This document shows positions 48,981 to 57,663 of a DNA stretch of 64,000 nucleotides, piece by piece. Below the pieces are notes generated by a model that worked only from the letters and a program-made list of their open reading frames with translations, was not told the origin of the DNA and made no database searches. Source of the DNA: Streptomyces rugosispiralis (lineage in GTDB: Bacteria; Actinomycetota; Actinomycetes; Streptomycetales; Streptomycetaceae); the NCBI RefSeq assembly GCF_024505145.1, contig NZ_JANIAA010000004.1, positions 1 to 64,000 on the forward strand, given 5' to 3'. The translations under genes were made by a program, and so were the position numbers. The first letter of the stretch is position 1. The number at the start of each line of letters is the position of its first letter.

Positions 48981-51059
48981 ATGCCCGAGCTCCCCTTCCT
49001 CCTCCCCGCCGACGACCGCACCCTCAGCCCCCACACCGGCTACACCCGCGCCCACTGGGAGGCCGCCGCGGACGGCATGCTGCACGCCGCCCTCCGCTAC
49101 GCCACCCCCGGCCAGGCCCTGATCGACCTGCCAGGACCGCCGTCCAGGTCCGGGGTGCGCTCCGACGGGCTCGAAGGGTTCGCCCGCACCTTCCTCCTCG
49201 CCGCCTTCCGCGCCGCCGGGGCCTCGGGCAAGGACCAGCACGGCATCCTGGAGCGCTACACCGCGGGGATCGCCCGCGGCACCCTCACCCCCGGGCGCGG
49301 TGACGCCGAGTCCTGGCCGGTGATCGGCCATCACGGGGCCCAGGGCCAGCCCATGGTGGAGTCCGCGTCCGTGGCCCTCGGCCTGCGGCTCACCGCGCCG
49401 TGGACCTGGGAGGCCCTGCCGTCCGACGCCCGGGACCGCACCGAGGAGTGGCTGCGCGGGGCGCTGCGCCACCAGCCCGCCCCCAACAACTGGTACCTCT
49501 TCCCCCTCACCGTGGCCGGTTTCCTCGAGTCCGTAGGACGCGGCGACGCCGAGACGGCCCGCGCCATCGAACGGGGGCTCGGCCTGCTGGAGGGCTGGTA
49601 CCAGGGTCAGGGCTGGTACTCCGACGGCGACGGGCGGTCGTTCGACCACTACAACGGCTGGGCGCTGCACATGTACCCGCTGCTCCACGCCCATCTCGCG
49701 GGCGACGGGGAGCTCCTGGACCGGCTCGGCCCCCGGCTGCGCACCTTCCTCGAGGGCTTCTCGCTGCTCTTCGACGCCGATGGCGCCCCCATCCACCACG
49801 GCCGCTCCCTCACCTACCGCTTCGCCGCCGGGGCCTCGGTGGCACTCGGCGCCCTCACCGGCCACACTCCCCTCGCCCCGGGCGCCACCCGCCGCCTCCT
49901 CAGCGGAGCGCTGCGCCACTTCCTGGACCGCGGTGCGCTGACCGAGGACGGGGTGCTGAGCCTGGGCTGGTACGGGCCGCACGCCGCGACCCTCCAGCGC
50001 TACTCCGGGCCCGGCTCGCCCTACTGGGCCTCCAAGGGGTTCCTCGGCCTGCTGCTCCCGCCCGACCACCCGGTGTGGACCGCGACCGAGGAGGCCGCGC
50101 CCGCCGAGGGCCCCGACCGGGCGCTGGCGCTGCCCGCCGCCGGGTTCCTCGTCCAGACCACGGGCCGGGACGGGCTGGTGCGGCTGCACAACCACGGCAG
50201 CTACAAGCTCCGCCCCTGGGAGGCCGAACACGCGCCGGCCGACCCGCTCTACGCCCGGCTCGCCTACTCCACCCGCACCGGCCCCACCAGCGCGGACAAC
50301 AGCCCCGACAATCACATCGCCCTCGAAGAGCGCGGTGTGCGCACCGCCCGGCTGCGCATCCACCCCCTGGCCGCGGGCCCCGACTGGCTCGCCTCCTCCC
50401 ACACCCCCGCCTTCCCCGACGGCGGCCCCAAGGTGCCCTCGATCCGCATCGACAGCCTGACCCTCGTCCGCGGCCGCCTCGAAGTGCGCGTCCACCGCAC
50501 CGTGGGCGTCCCCGCCGGAACCCGGATCCACCACAGCGGCTGGGCCGTCGCCCTGCCCCCGGGCACCTCCGCGGAGACCGCGGAGGGTGCGGAGACCGAG
50601 GAGACCGCGGAGACCGAGGAGACCGCGGAGGGTGCGGAGACCGCGGAGGGTGCGGAGACCGCGGAGGGTGCGGAGCCCGCGGAGGGTGCGGAGCCCGCGG
50701 AGACCGCGGAGACCGCGGAGGGTGCCGAGATACGGCTGGACGGGGGAGAGGTGACCGGTCAGCTCCTCGGACTGCACGGCTGGGAGACCGCCACCGCGGT
50801 CCGGGCGCCGCAGGGCACCGCGTACGGGCCGTGGGCCCTGGTCCCCGAACTCACCGGCACCGTCGGCGAGAACCCCTCCGGCACCCTCTTCGTCGCGCTG
50901 GCCTCGCTCACCGGGGAGCGCGACCCGGCCCCGCTCGCCGATCTCGCCACCGCCGAGGTGAACGGGCTCGTGGTCACCGTGCGGCCGGTGGACGGCGGGG
51001 CGTTCGTGGTGGACTTCGGCGCGGGCGACGCGCCCACCGTCACGGAGGTGGGGGCGTGA
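48981..51059 (+). CDS. DUF2264 protein with Ala-Glu repeat insert
   Basis: 692 residues from ATG 48981 (AGGAGG upstream). The N-terminal about 350 residues are the alpha/alpha-toroid DUF2264 domain (FARTFLLAAFRAAGA, NNWYLFPLTVAGFLE, GWYSDGDGRSFDHYNGWALH, YWASKGFLGLLLPPDHPVW). The C-terminal beta-rich part is interrupted at about 530-584 by a low-complexity stretch of AETAEGAE units, encoded by a tandem DNA repeat at 50571-50728. There is no signal peptide. DUF2264 proteins are linked to pectin/rhamnogalacturonan use and resemble glycoside hydrolases or lyases; the exact reaction is unknown. Coupled by GTGA to the isomerase. Confidence 0.9.
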   Translation: MPELPFLLPADDRTLSPHTGYTRAHWEAAADGMLHAALRYATPGQALIDLPGPPSRSGVRSDGLEGFARTFLLAAFRAAGASGKDQHGILERYTAGIARGTLTPGRGDAESWPVIGHHGAQGQPMVESASVALGLRLTAPWTWEALPSDARDRTEEWLRGALRHQPAPNNWYLFPLTVAGFLESVGRGDAETARAIERGLGLLEGWYQGQGWYSDGDGRSFDHYNGWALHMYPLLHAHLAGDGELLDRLGPRLRTFLEGFSLLFDADGAPIHHGRSLTYRFAAGASVALGALTGHTPLAPGATRRLLSGALRHFLDRGALTEDGVLSLGWYGPHAATLQRYSGPGSPYWASKGFLGLLLPPDHPVWTATEEAAPAEGPDRALALPAAGFLVQTTGRDGLVRLHNHGSYKLRPWEAEHAPADPLYARLAYSTRTGPTSADNSPDNHIALEERGVRTARLRIHPLAAGPDWLASSHTPAFPDGGPKVPSIRIDSLTLVRGRLEVRVHRTVGVPAGTRIHHSGWAVALPPGTSAETAEGAETEETAETEETAEGAETAEGAETAEGAEPAEGAEPAETAETAEGAEIRLDGGEVTGQLLGLHGWETATAVRAPQGTAYGPWALVPELTGTVGENPSGTLFVALASLTGERDPAPLADLATAEVNGLVVTVRPVDGGAFVVDFGAGDAPTVTEVGA

Positions 51060-51832
51060 CGCGGCTCGGCATCTGCTCGGTGACGCTGCGCCGGCTCGAC
51101 CCGGACCGGGTGATCGCCGCCGTGGCCGGAGCGGGCCTGGAGTGTGTCGAATGGGGCGGTGACGTCCATGTGCCGCCCGGCGACGAGGCCACCGCCCGGC
51201 GGGTCCGCGACGCGACCGTGGACGCCGGGCTCGCCGTCGCCTCGTACGGCTCCTACTACCGCGCCGGGCGGAGCGATCCGGAGGAGTTCGACGCCGTGCT
51301 CCGCTCCGCCGTGGCGCTCGGCGCCCCGCGCATCCGGATCTGGGCGGGCGCCACCGGCACCGGGGAGACCCCGCCCGAGGGGCGCCGCGCGGTGGTCGAG
51401 GACACCCGGCGCGCCGCCGCGCTCGCCGCGGACGCGGGGGTGGAACTCGCCTATGAGTTCCACCGCAACACCCTTACCGACGGCGCGGACCACACCCTCC
51501 GGCTGCTGGAGGAGGTGGACCGCGCCGATGTCGCCACGTACTGGCAGCCGCCCGTCGACATGCCCGACGCCGAGGCGCTGAAGGGGCTGGACTTGCTGGG
51601 GGACCGGATCGCCGCGGTGCACGCCTTCTCCTGGTGGCCCGGGACCGCCCGGCTGCCGCTGACCGCCCGCGCCCCGCTGTGGCGCAGCGCCTTCGAGCGG
51701 CTGCTCACGCACCGCGCCGCGGTGTCGGCCGAGGGCCCGCCGCTGGATGTCCTGCTGGAGTTCGTACCGGACGACGACGAGCGGCTGCTGCCCCGGGAGG
51801 CGGCCACGCTGCGGGCGCTCGCCGACGTATAG
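51056..51832 (+). CDS. Sugar phosphate isomerase/epimerase (AP endonuclease 2 fold)
   Basis: 258 residues; the GTG overlaps the DUF2264 stop. A TIM barrel of the xylose isomerase-like family: LGICSVTLRRLDPDRVIAAV, ASYGSYYRAG, IRIWAGATGTGE, the metal-ligand Glu in LAYEFHRNTLTDG, and the late LLEFVPDDDERLL. These enzymes isomerise or epimerise keto/aldo sugars or inositol derivatives. It is the last gene of the operon; after it come a repeat array and a change of strand. Confidence 0.9.
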   Translation: MTRLGICSVTLRRLDPDRVIAAVAGAGLECVEWGGDVHVPPGDEATARRVRDATVDAGLAVASYGSYYRAGRSDPEEFDAVLRSAVALGAPRIRIWAGATGTGETPPEGRRAVVEDTRRAAALAADAGVELAYEFHRNTLTDGADHTLRLLEEVDRADVATYWQPPVDMPDAEALKGLDLLGDRIAAVHAFSWWPGTARLPLTARAPLWRSAFERLLTHRAAVSAEGPPLDVLLEFVPDDDERLLPREAATLRALADV

Positions 51833-51937
51833 CCGACGTATAGGGGGGTGCCCCGCGGTACGCGCACGCCTACGGCGGGCTCCTCCCCCTCCCCGCCCCT
51901 CCCCGAAACCGGTGCTCCACCCCAGCCCCCGGGGCGG

Positions 51938-52384
51938 GGGCTCCGCCCCAGACGCCGGGCGGTGGCTGCGCCTCGGGCGTCGGGTGGGGGCTGCGCCTCG
52001 GGCGCCGGGTGGGGGTTCTGCCTCGGGCGTCGGGTGGTGGCCGCGCCTCGGACGCCGGGTGGGGGTTCTGCCTCGGGCGTCGGGCGGTGGCTGCGCCTCG
52101 GGCGTCGGGTGGGGGCTCCGCCCCGGACCCCGGGCGGGGTTCTGAGTCGGACGCCGGGCGGGGGTTCTGCCCCAGACCTCGGACCGGGGTTCTGCCTCGG
52201 GCGTCGGGCGGTGGCCGCGCCTCGGATGCCGGGTGGGGGTTCTGCCTCAGACGCGGGAACTGGGCTCCGGCGCTAGACCCCGGGCAGGGGCTCCGCCCTA
52301 GACCCCGGGCGGGGTTCTGTCTCATGACGCCGGACCGGGGTTCTGCCTCGGACGTCGGACCGGGGCTCCGGCCCAGACGCCGGG
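51938..52384. repeat. 25-bp tandem repeat array (about 18 units)
   Basis: The 618-bp gap 51833-52450 has no gene. Its core is about 18 head-to-tail units of 24-26 bp of the form GGG-CTCCGCCCC-GGACGCCGGGCGG, varying between CTGCGCCTC, TTCTGCCTC and CTCCGCCCC in the middle. The unit matches the GGGGCTCCGCCCC-AGACCCCGG theme of the common Streptomyces intergenic repeat, which also flanks it (CCCCTCCCCGCCCCTCCC before; GGGGCGGAGCCC and AAGGGGCGGGGAGGGG after). Apparent reading frames through it are artefacts of the repeat. Confidence 0.9.
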
Positions 52385-52450
52385 GTCCAGGGGCGGAGCC
52401 CTTGGTATCGGGAAGGGGCGGGGAGGGGAAAGCATCGCTTGGGCAGGCGA

Positions 52451-52996
52451 TCACTGGGGGGTGCGGGAGGCGGCGCCCCCGTAGGAGGTGCCCTCCTCGA
52501 TGGTGCCGCCGAACCTCTCCCGGAACTCCTCCATGTTCTTCCGGGGCGAGGACGACAGCACCCAGCGGTTGCCGACCAGATAGACACCGCCGTACATCTG
52601 GGCGGTCTCCAGCCAGTCGCGCTGGTTCTTGGCGGTGACGAAGTCGAGGAAGAGGAACTTGCCCTTGGAGTTCTTGCAGACGGCCTGGCGGTAGTCGGCC
52701 ACCTTGGTGGTGAACTCGGGCTTGCACCCGGCGGCCGAGGCGAGTTGCTCCACCCGCGCGGCCTTGGGCGTGGGACTGGCGCTCGCGCTCGGCCGCGCCG
52801 CGTCCCGTCCGGTCTCCGCCTTGGCGTCCGCCTTACCGTCCCCGCCGCCGCATCCCGCGAGGGTGAGCAGCGCGCCCACGGCCGCCGCGACCGCCACCGC
52901 GCGCGGGCCGTGGCGGCGCGGGGCGCGGTCGGCGGTCCGGACCGGGTGCGGAGCGTCGGCGGCGGTGTCGGCGTCGTCGGCGGCGGCGTCGTACAT
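52451..52996 (-). CDS. Lipoprotein, paralogue of the one at 30324
   Basis: 181 residues; ATG 52996 follows GAGAGGG. A long charged N-terminus (with RAPRRHG) precedes the hydrophobic segment and lipobox LAGC (Cys49). After a Ser/Pro linker, the core aligns with the Met/His-rich lipoprotein: AGCKPEFTTK, AVCKNSKGKFLFLDFVTAKN, QRDWLETAQMYGGVYLVGNRW and FRERFGGTIEEG. The two Cys are shared, likely a disulfide. This copy lacks the Met/His tail. No known family is recognised. It stands alone between a repeat array and the divergent phenylacetate-CoA ligase. Confidence 0.85.
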   Translation of the reverse strand: MYDAAADDADTAADAPHPVRTADRAPRRHGPRAVAVAAAVGALLTLAGCGGGDGKADAKAETGRDAARPSASASPTPKAARVEQLASAAGCKPEFTTKVADYRQAVCKNSKGKFLFLDFVTAKNQRDWLETAQMYGGVYLVGNRWVLSSSPRKNMEEFRERFGGTIEEGTSYGGAASRTPQ

Positions 52997-53091
52997 GGAA
53001 GGCCCTCTCGCATCGTCGGATCCGGGGCGCGGCTGTGTCCCGCGCGCCTACGGGTACGGATGGGGGGCGCCGATCGTTCACCGGCCGCGCG

Positions 53092-53146
53092 CCGTACCGC
53101 GTCCGTACCGCGTCCGTACCGCGTCCGTTCCGCACCCGTTCCGCGC
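53092..53146. repeat. Five 11-bp direct repeats
   Basis: CCGTACCGCGT occurs three times head to tail (53092-53124), followed by two variants, CCGTTCCGCAC and CCGTTCCGCGC. The 11-bp period is one DNA turn. The repeats lie in the divergent region between the lipoprotein and paaK-like genes. Confidence 0.7.
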
Positions 53147-53226
53147 CGGGCCGGGCGCGTACGCGGATGTCCGGACCCTTGACAGCCAGGTCGGATGCTG
53201 GATTACTGGACCGCGCCCGAACGGTA

Positions 53227-53240
53227 ACCGAATGTTCGGT
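53227..53240. promoter_or_regulatory. PaaR-like palindromic operator
   Basis: ACCGAATGTTCGGT is a perfect inverted repeat with a 2-nt centre, 26 bp before the phenylacetate-CoA ligase start. It closely resembles the ACCG-NNCG-NTCGGT box bound by TetR-family PaaR repressors of paa genes in actinobacteria. The repressor gene is not in the window. Confidence 0.65.
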
Positions 53241-53266
53241 CGGCATCCGGAGGTGGTGGACGGCCC

Positions 53267-54574
53267 ATGGTGGACTCGCTGAACGCGGCTCCGCTCGACG
53301 ACGCCGAGCGGATGAGCCCCGAGGAGCTGAGGGCGCTTCAGCTCACCCGGCTGCGTGCCACCTTGCGCCATGCGTACGACCACGTCGAGCTGTACCGCGA
53401 GAAGTTCCGCGCGGCCGGGGTCGGCCCCGAGGACTGCCGCACCCTGGAGGACCTGGCCCGGTTCCCCTTCACCACCAAGGCCGATCTGCGCGACAGCTAC
53501 CCGTTCGGGATGTTCGCCGTCGAGCAGAGCGAGGTGCGGCGGCTGCACGCCTCCAGCGGCACCACCGGCCACCCCACCCTCGTCGGCTACACCGAGCACG
53601 ACCTGGCGGTCTGGGCGGAGGTGATCGCCCGCTCGATCCGCGCGGCCGGTGGCCGCCCCGGCCACAAGGTGCACATCTCCTACGGCTACGGCCTGTTCAC
53701 CGGCGGCCTCGGCGCCCACTACGGGGCCGAGCGGCTCGGCTGCACCGTCATCCCCGCCTCCGGGGGGATGACCGCCCGGCAGGTGCGGCTCATCCAGGAT
53801 CTCAGGCCCGAGATCATCATGATCACGCCCTCCTATCTGCTGACGCTCCTGGACGAGTTCGAACGGCAGGGCGTCGACCCCCGATCCACCTCCCTCCAGG
53901 TCGGCATCTTCGGCGCCGAGCCCTGGACGGAGGAGATGCGCCGGGAGATCGAGGAGCGCCTGGACATCCACGCGGTGGACATATACGGGCTCTCGGAGGT
54001 GATCGGCCCGGGGGTGGCCCAGGAGTGCGTGGAGACCAAGGACGGGCTGCACGTCTGGGAGGACCACTTCTACCCCGAGATCGTGGACCCGCTCACCGAT
54101 GAGGTGCTGCCCGGCGGCGAGGAGGGGGAGCTGACCTTCACCACCCTCACCAAGGAGGCGCTCCCCGTCATCCGCTACCGCACCCGGGATCTGACCCGGC
54201 TGCTGCCCGGCACCGCCCGCCCCGCCTTCCGGCGCATCCAGAAGATCACCGGCCGCTGTGACGACATGCTCATCGTGCGCGGGGTCAATGTCTTCCCCAG
54301 CCAGATCGAGGAGATCGTGCTGCGGGTCCCGTCGGTGGCCCCGCACTTCCAGCTCGAGCTGACCCGGCGCGGCCGGATGGACCATATGGCGGTGCGGATC
54401 GAGGCGCGCCCCGGGACCGGCCCCGAGCGGCGCGCGGACGCCGCCACGGCGATCGCGCGCGGCGTAAAGGACGGGGTGGGGCTCACGGTCGAGGTGGAGG
54501 TCGTGGACCCGGAGACGCTGGAGCGCTCCGTGGGCAAGATCCGCCGGGTCAAGGACCTGCGGACGGAGGGCTGA
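53267..54574 (+). CDS. paaK: Phenylacetate-CoA ligase
   Basis: 435-residue ANL-superfamily ligase that activates phenylacetate with ATP and CoA. Core motifs: RLHASSGTTGHPTLVGYT (phosphate-binding loop), the adenine-pocket segment VDIYGLSEVIGPG, IRYRTRDLTRLL (with the hinge Asp), ITGRCDDMLIVRGVNVFPSQIE and C-terminal VGKIRRVKDLR with the catalytic Lys. Length matches PaaK. The only paa gene here; the rest of the phenylacetate pathway must be elsewhere. A PaaR-like operator lies just upstream. Confidence 0.93.
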   Translation: MVDSLNAAPLDDAERMSPEELRALQLTRLRATLRHAYDHVELYREKFRAAGVGPEDCRTLEDLARFPFTTKADLRDSYPFGMFAVEQSEVRRLHASSGTTGHPTLVGYTEHDLAVWAEVIARSIRAAGGRPGHKVHISYGYGLFTGGLGAHYGAERLGCTVIPASGGMTARQVRLIQDLRPEIIMITPSYLLTLLDEFERQGVDPRSTSLQVGIFGAEPWTEEMRREIEERLDIHAVDIYGLSEVIGPGVAQECVETKDGLHVWEDHFYPEIVDPLTDEVLPGGEEGELTFTTLTKEALPVIRYRTRDLTRLLPGTARPAFRRIQKITGRCDDMLIVRGVNVFPSQIEEIVLRVPSVAPHFQLELTRRGRMDHMAVRIEARPGTGPERRADAATAIARGVKDGVGLTVEVEVVDPETLERSVGKIRRVKDLRTEG

Positions 54575-54647
54575 GCGGACGCAAGGCCGAGCCGCCCCGG
54601 GCACCGTCCGTGGCCAGGACGGGACCCGGGGCGCATGGGCTCGGCGT

Positions 54648-54783
54648 GCCGGCCCGAGGGTTTCTCAGTTGCCGATCCGAGGGCTGGTCAGGCGCCGATC
54701 CGAGGGCTGGCCAGGTGCCGGCCCGAGGGCTGGTCAGGCGCCGGCCCGAGGGTTTCTCGGCCTGCCGGCCCGAGGGCGGCGAC
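54648..54783. repeat. 23-bp tandem repeat overlapping the acyltransferase 3' end
   Basis: Six units with a 23-bp period (GCC-GATCCGAGGGCTGGTCAGGC or the GGCCCGAGGG-TTTCTC variant) run from 54648 to about 54783. The stop codon of the acyltransferase gene (54688) is inside unit 2, so the last 30 or so residues of that protein are repeat-encoded. Because 23 is not a multiple of three, a change in unit number would alter the protein's end. Confidence 0.85.
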
Positions 54784-55614
54784 CTCGTGATGGAGGGGCA
54801 GCCGCGCCCCGCACACGGTCGCCTGGGCCTGCGCCGCGACCCGGCGCCGGTCGTCGACGTCCCGCAGCGGCCGCAGCGGCCGGTGCACATTCACCCGCAC
54901 CGTGAGCCCGTCGGCCCGTAGCACCCGGCGCAGCGAGTGGCCGAAGTCGTCCTCGCCGACGAAGGCGGCCACCGTGGTCGGGGCGCCGTGCTGGACGTAG
55001 TCCAGGGTCACCGGGCGCACCGGCGCCCCCGCGTCCAGTGCGGCCTGGAAGGTGGCCCGGCGGAAGCTGCCGCCGGTGCCCGCACACCAGGTGATGCCCT
55101 GCGGGAAGGCCATCACCGACTGGCCGTCGCGCAGCCGGTCCGCCATCTCCCGTACGGTCGCGGGGAGTTCGCGCAGCGAGTCGCGGTCGATGTACAGCGT
55201 CCCCGCACGGGTGACCATCGGCCCGATCAGCGGCCAGCCCGCGATCTCCCGCTTGGCCAGCATGACCACGGGCTCTATCGACAGCAGCGCGATGATGTCC
55301 AGCCAGGAGATGTGGTTCGCCACGATCAGCGTGCCGGTGGTGCCCGGGGCGCTGAGCGTGCTGTCGCCCGCCACCTCCAGCCGGATGCCGAGGGAGTCCA
55401 GCAGCGTCGCCGCCCGCGCCCGCAGCGTCTCGGGCTCGCCGATCCGCCGGCCGGACGCCAGCGCGCCCAGCACCGCCCGGCCGAAGACCGCGGCCCGCCG
55501 GGCGACCCGGGTGGCCGGGACGCGGCCGGCGGCGTGGGCGACACAGCCGGTGGTGCACGGCGACCAGGCCGCCCAGGCGTGTGCGGGCAGACTCATCGAT
55601 GCCGGGACGGTCAC
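54688..55614 (-). CDS. OlsA-like lysophospholipid/ornithine-lipid acyltransferase
   Basis: 308 residues from GTG 55614, overlapping the GNAT gene (GTGA). The PlsC acyltransferase domain is clear: IVANHISWLDIIALL (NH-x4-D), GTLYIDRDSLRELP, MAFPQGITWCAGTG and APVRPVTLDY. The C-terminus (about 275-308) is encoded by the 23-bp repeat and is probably not conserved. Paired with an OlsB-like protein, it fits OlsA, which acylates the hydroxyl of lyso-ornithine lipid; general 1-acylglycerol-3-phosphate acyltransferase is the alternative. Confidence 0.88.
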   Translation of the reverse strand: MTVPASMSLPAHAWAAWSPCTTGCVAHAAGRVPATRVARRAAVFGRAVLGALASGRRIGEPETLRARAATLLDSLGIRLEVAGDSTLSAPGTTGTLIVANHISWLDIIALLSIEPVVMLAKREIAGWPLIGPMVTRAGTLYIDRDSLRELPATVREMADRLRDGQSVMAFPQGITWCAGTGGSFRRATFQAALDAGAPVRPVTLDYVQHGAPTTVAAFVGEDDFGHSLRRVLRADGLTVRVNVHRPLRPLRDVDDRRRVAAQAQATVCGARLPLHHEVAALGPAGRETLGPAPDQPSGRHLASPRIGA

Positions 55615-56366
55615 TGGGATTCACCCAGGAAGTAGCGGCGGTAGCGGTCGTTCATCCGCTCGGTGTCCAGCAGCACGAAGAAGTCGGCGTCGTTGAAGGC
55701 CCGGTCGTGCTGCGGGGAGCCGCACATCCAGGCGCCGACCCGCAGGTACCCGCGCAGCAGCGGCGGCAGATCGGCGTAGCTGGGCTCGCCGTCCAGCGGC
55801 CGCGAGGGTATCCAGGGGTCGAGCGGGTGGACCCGCATCTCCGGCGGGGCGGCGTGCTTGGTGGTGCCGAGCAGCCAGGCGTTGGCGGCGGCCTGCTCGC
55901 CGTCGGCCAGCGGCACCGAGGCGCAGCCCGCGAGATAGCGGTGGCCGGACAGCAGCACATAGCGGGCCAGACCGGCCCACATGAGATTGATGACGGCGCC
56001 CGAGCGGTGGTCGGCGTGCACACAGGCGCGGCCGGCCTCGACCATGGACGAGCGGACCTCGGCCGGCAGCCCGTGCAGATTGAACTCGGTGTCCGAGTAG
56101 AGCCGCTCACTGCGCCCCGGGGGAAGCAGCCGGTAGGTGCCGACCACGGTGCCCGTCGCCGTGTCCGTGACGATCAAGTGGTCCATGACCTCGTCGAACT
56201 CGTCCACGTCGCGGCCGTCGACCGCCGCGTCCAGCCGACCGCCCCTCTCCTCGCCGAACACCTGGTAGCGCAGTCGCTGCGCGGCGTGGACCTGCTCCTG
56301 AGTGTGGGCGATCGAGGTGACGTACGAGCTGGTGGGCGCCGTCGTGGACGTCGTGAGCACGGACAT
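55611..56366 (-). CDS. OlsB-like ornithine N-acyltransferase (GNAT fold)
   Basis: 251 residues. Matches the OlsB/hemolysin-like acyl-ACP N-acyltransferases: AQRLRYQVFGEERGG, DEFDEVMDHLIVTD, GTYRLLPPG, EAGRACVHADHRSGAVINLMWAGLARY, and a late LLRGYLRVGAWMCGSPQHD-FNDADFFVLLD segment. Known OlsB reaction: transfer of a 3-hydroxyacyl group from ACP to the alpha-amino group of ornithine, the first step of ornithine lipid synthesis. The downstream acyltransferase supplies the second step. Such lipids replace phospholipids under phosphate limitation; a Pho site was not recognised. Confidence 0.85.
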   Translation of the reverse strand: MSVLTTSTTAPTSSYVTSIAHTQEQVHAAQRLRYQVFGEERGGRLDAAVDGRDVDEFDEVMDHLIVTDTATGTVVGTYRLLPPGRSERLYSDTEFNLHGLPAEVRSSMVEAGRACVHADHRSGAVINLMWAGLARYVLLSGHRYLAGCASVPLADGEQAAANAWLLGTTKHAAPPEMRVHPLDPWIPSRPLDGEPSYADLPPLLRGYLRVGAWMCGSPQHDRAFNDADFFVLLDTERMNDRYRRYFLGESQ

Positions 56367-56568
56367 TCCTGTTCTCCGTTCGAGGGAAGTCAGGAGCGGT
56401 GGGGACTGGGGAAGAGCGGAAGAAACGCCTCACTCGCCGTGCGGTACGCGGAGGCGGCGCGTACCGGGGCGTCCACCAGTCTTGCCGTGGCGACGTACGT
56501 CACAGTGTCCGTGCGGTGATTCGGCGACTGCCAGTCGATGACGAAAACATGCCACAGGTCGGCCGTGG

Positions 56569-57252
56569 TTACGGAGCGGTAGCGCCGGTGCCGCCGCCGT
56601 CATCGGCGGCGCCGGTGGCGTCCGGGAGCGGAAAGCCCAGTGAATGGGCCGCGGTGGCGGGGGTGGGCTGGGACCAGTAGTCGCTTACCGCCTCGGCCGA
56701 GGACAGGGAGCGGGTTTCGGCCAGATCCAGATAGAGGACGCCGTCGAGGTGGTCGGTCTCGTGCTGGACGATCCGCGCGGGCCAGCCGGTGAACTCCTCG
56801 TCCAGCTCCCGCCCCGTCTCGTCCTGCCCGCGCAGCCGGATCCGGTCCGGGCGGCCGACCACGGCCTGCCAGCCGGGGATGCTCAGACATCCCTCGAAGA
56901 ACGCCGCCCGGCCGTCGCCGACCGGTTCGTAGCGGGGGTTGACCAGCACCCGGTACGGCTGCGGCACCCGGCCGCGCGCCTCGCGCACCTCGGCCGTCAC
57001 CTCCGCCGGGTCCTCGATCACCGCCAGCCGCAGCGGCACACCGATCTGCGGGGCCGCGAGCCCCACTCCGGGCGCGGAGTGCATGGTTTCCCGCATCGCC
57101 GTCAGCAGCCGGTCCAGCTGGTCCGCGGCCAGCTGGCCCTCGTACGGCAGGGCCGGTCGCCGCAGCACGGGCACGCCCGCGGAGAGGATCGGCAGCGGGC
57201 GGGTCCCGGAGAGCAGTTCATCGACGAGCTCGGACAGGGTGGTGGTCGGCAT
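56569..57252 (-). CDS. def: Peptide deformylase
   Basis: 227-residue metalloenzyme removing the formyl group from nascent proteins. The three motifs are present: GVGLAAPQIG, EGCLSIPG (Cys ligand) and QHETDHLDG (two His ligands and the catalytic Glu). Start chosen at ATG 57252, which lacks a clear ribosome site; an upstream TTG does not improve it. The C-terminal 35 residues (GFPLPDATGAADDGGGTG) are an extension seen in actinobacterial copies. Streptomyces usually carry several def genes. The 202-bp gap to the OlsB-like gene holds no other feature. Confidence 0.93.
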   Translation of the reverse strand: MPTTTLSELVDELLSGTRPLPILSAGVPVLRRPALPYEGQLAADQLDRLLTAMRETMHSAPGVGLAAPQIGVPLRLAVIEDPAEVTAEVREARGRVPQPYRVLVNPRYEPVGDGRAAFFEGCLSIPGWQAVVGRPDRIRLRGQDETGRELDEEFTGWPARIVQHETDHLDGVLYLDLAETRSLSSAEAVSDYWSQPTPATAAHSLGFPLPDATGAADDGGGTGATAP

Positions 57253-57663
57253 GGGGGACAGCCTGGCAAGACGATCACGCCACGGCAATTCGGGGGTGGG
57301 GGCCGGGGTTCTGGCGCCCTCGTGCGCGGATGCTCACCATCGGACAAAAGGTGAACGGGGCACCGATGGGGTCCGTAGACGCTGATGAGCCGCCGGGGAA
57401 CATCCCACGCCCCCGCGGCTCGGCCGAGTCTCCCGGCTCGGCCGCTGCCGCCCCGCGGTGCTCTCCCCGTTGCGCACGCGGGGCGGCAGCCTTCCCGGCC
57501 CCGGCCCCGCGCGGCAGCCCTCGCGGCCCTAGGGCCTGTCTGGGGTTGTGATCTGGGCTCGCGGGGCGTGGCACGCTCCCCCAGCTACCGCTGGGAGGTG
57601 CCCCCTGACGCCGCTCCTTCCCCCACGAAGATCCATCAGAAGCCCCCTAAGCGGACGTGAGCC
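57253..57663. other. 411-bp intergenic region with an inverted copy of the 25452 repeat
   Basis: No gene. 57253-57540 is GC-rich with no clear structure beyond short palindromes. 57571-57649 is an exact inverted copy of 25452-25530, containing the 31-nt hairpin core and one GATCCATCAGAAGC terminus, and ends 15 nt before the DUF2267 stop codon. It may act as the terminator for that gene. Confidence 0.8.

Noticed and set aside
51938..52384. CRISPR array
   Set aside because: Units are directly adjacent with no spacers, and there are no cas genes.
51848..52727. Several open frames through the 25-bp array
   Set aside because: They translate the tandem repeat itself and vary by frame; none has a ribosome site and a non-repeat body.
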